DNA of 5,275 nucleotides from Candidatus Dojkabacteria bacterium CG_4_10_14_0_2_um_filter_Dojkabacteria_WS6_41_15 (GTDB taxonomy: Bacteria; Patescibacteriota; Dojkabacteria; GCA-002793355). The stretch is taken from assembly GCA_002793355.1 (NCBI GenBank), contig PFQB01000136.1, positions 1 through 5,275 on the forward strand. The letters run 5' to 3'. Within the stretch, counting starts at the first letter, position 1. Each line of letters starts with the position of its first letter. The notes below the pieces were generated by a model. The model had not been told where the DNA came from. It ran no database searches and was given only the letters and a program-made list of their open reading frames with translations. Below are positions 5,234 through 5,275 of the stretch, one piece after another. Both the position numbers and the translations under genes were made by a program.

Positions 5234-5275
5234 TTTCTAGATACTGTTTGGGTGCCATACCATAGGCACTATGAA
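5208..5275 (-). CDS. C-terminal fragment of a DDE/integrase-type transposase (IS3/IS481-like)
   Basis: Only the last 21 complete codons plus a TGA stop (5210-5208) lie in the window; the rest is beyond the right edge. The visible peptide, HSAYGMAPKQYLEKC followed by a lysine-rich tail, fits the C-terminal end of integrase-core transposases, whose typical form is R-(P/L/I)-H-S-x-L-G-x-x-(T/S)-P-x-(E/Q)-Y. The two other minus-strand frames show no such pattern and hit stops. Such transposase genes commonly end within a few bases of the element's inverted repeat, and the sequence here does (see the neighbouring element-end feature). The call rests on a short motif only; the family (IS3 or IS481 type) is not resolved, and whether the upstream gene is intact cannot be seen. 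Confidence 0.55.
   Translation of the reverse strand, partial: HSAYGMAPKQYLEKCLKKTGT

Noticed and set aside
5208..5275. Start of a 23S rRNA gene on the plus strand (GGGTGCC...GGCACTATGAA resembles the 23S 5' region)
   Set aside because: The near-universal GGTGGATGCC segment is missing, there is no linked 16S or good plus-strand promoter, and the minus-strand transposase reading explains the sequence better.

Overview
The window looks like chromosomal DNA from a moderately AT-rich bacterium. It is most plausibly a member of the Patescibacteria (Candidate Phyla Radiation). That placement is inferred from the style of the proteins: a histidine kinase with a many-segment membrane N-terminus and an 'ASHQLRTP..VIKGYLSM' H-box, a small receiver/SHOCT protein, weak Shine-Dalgarno sequences and tight packing. 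There is no rRNA or phylogenetic marker to confirm it. TAA and TGA both act as stops, which argues against lineages that read UGA as glycine.

All supported genes lie on the minus strand, so transcription runs from high to low coordinates. From upstream to downstream: (1) the right edge (5208-5275) holds the last codons of what looks like a DDE/integrase-type transposase, so an insertion sequence probably ends here. (2) About 425 bases carry no convincing complete gene. They hold hairpin-forming sequence (5104-5203), a large imperfect palindrome with ~30-bp arms (5016-5103), a purine-rich stretch, a strikingly regular array of twelve 7-bp units (4848-4931) and, four bases beyond it, a good sigma70-type promoter (4816-4844). 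(3) A three-gene operon follows: a receiver-SHOCT response regulator (4228-4782), a PaaK/CapK-like adenylate-forming enzyme (2684-4222) and a membrane hybrid-free histidine kinase (597-2687). The junctions are a 5-nt gap and an ATGA overlap. (4) Elongation factor P (1-532) is next, with its own extended -10 promoter in the short gap after the kinase; its last few codons are cut off by the window edge.

The most interesting unit is the operon. An acyl/aryl-adenylating enzyme sits inside a two-component system, translationally coupled to the sensor kinase. The regulator has no DNA-binding domain and ends in a SHOCT domain. A possible reading is that the enzyme makes or consumes a small carboxylic acid or lipid-type ligand sensed by the membrane domain, with the regulator acting through protein contacts; this is inference only. 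The heptad array directly upstream of the operon promoter is the second signal worth following.
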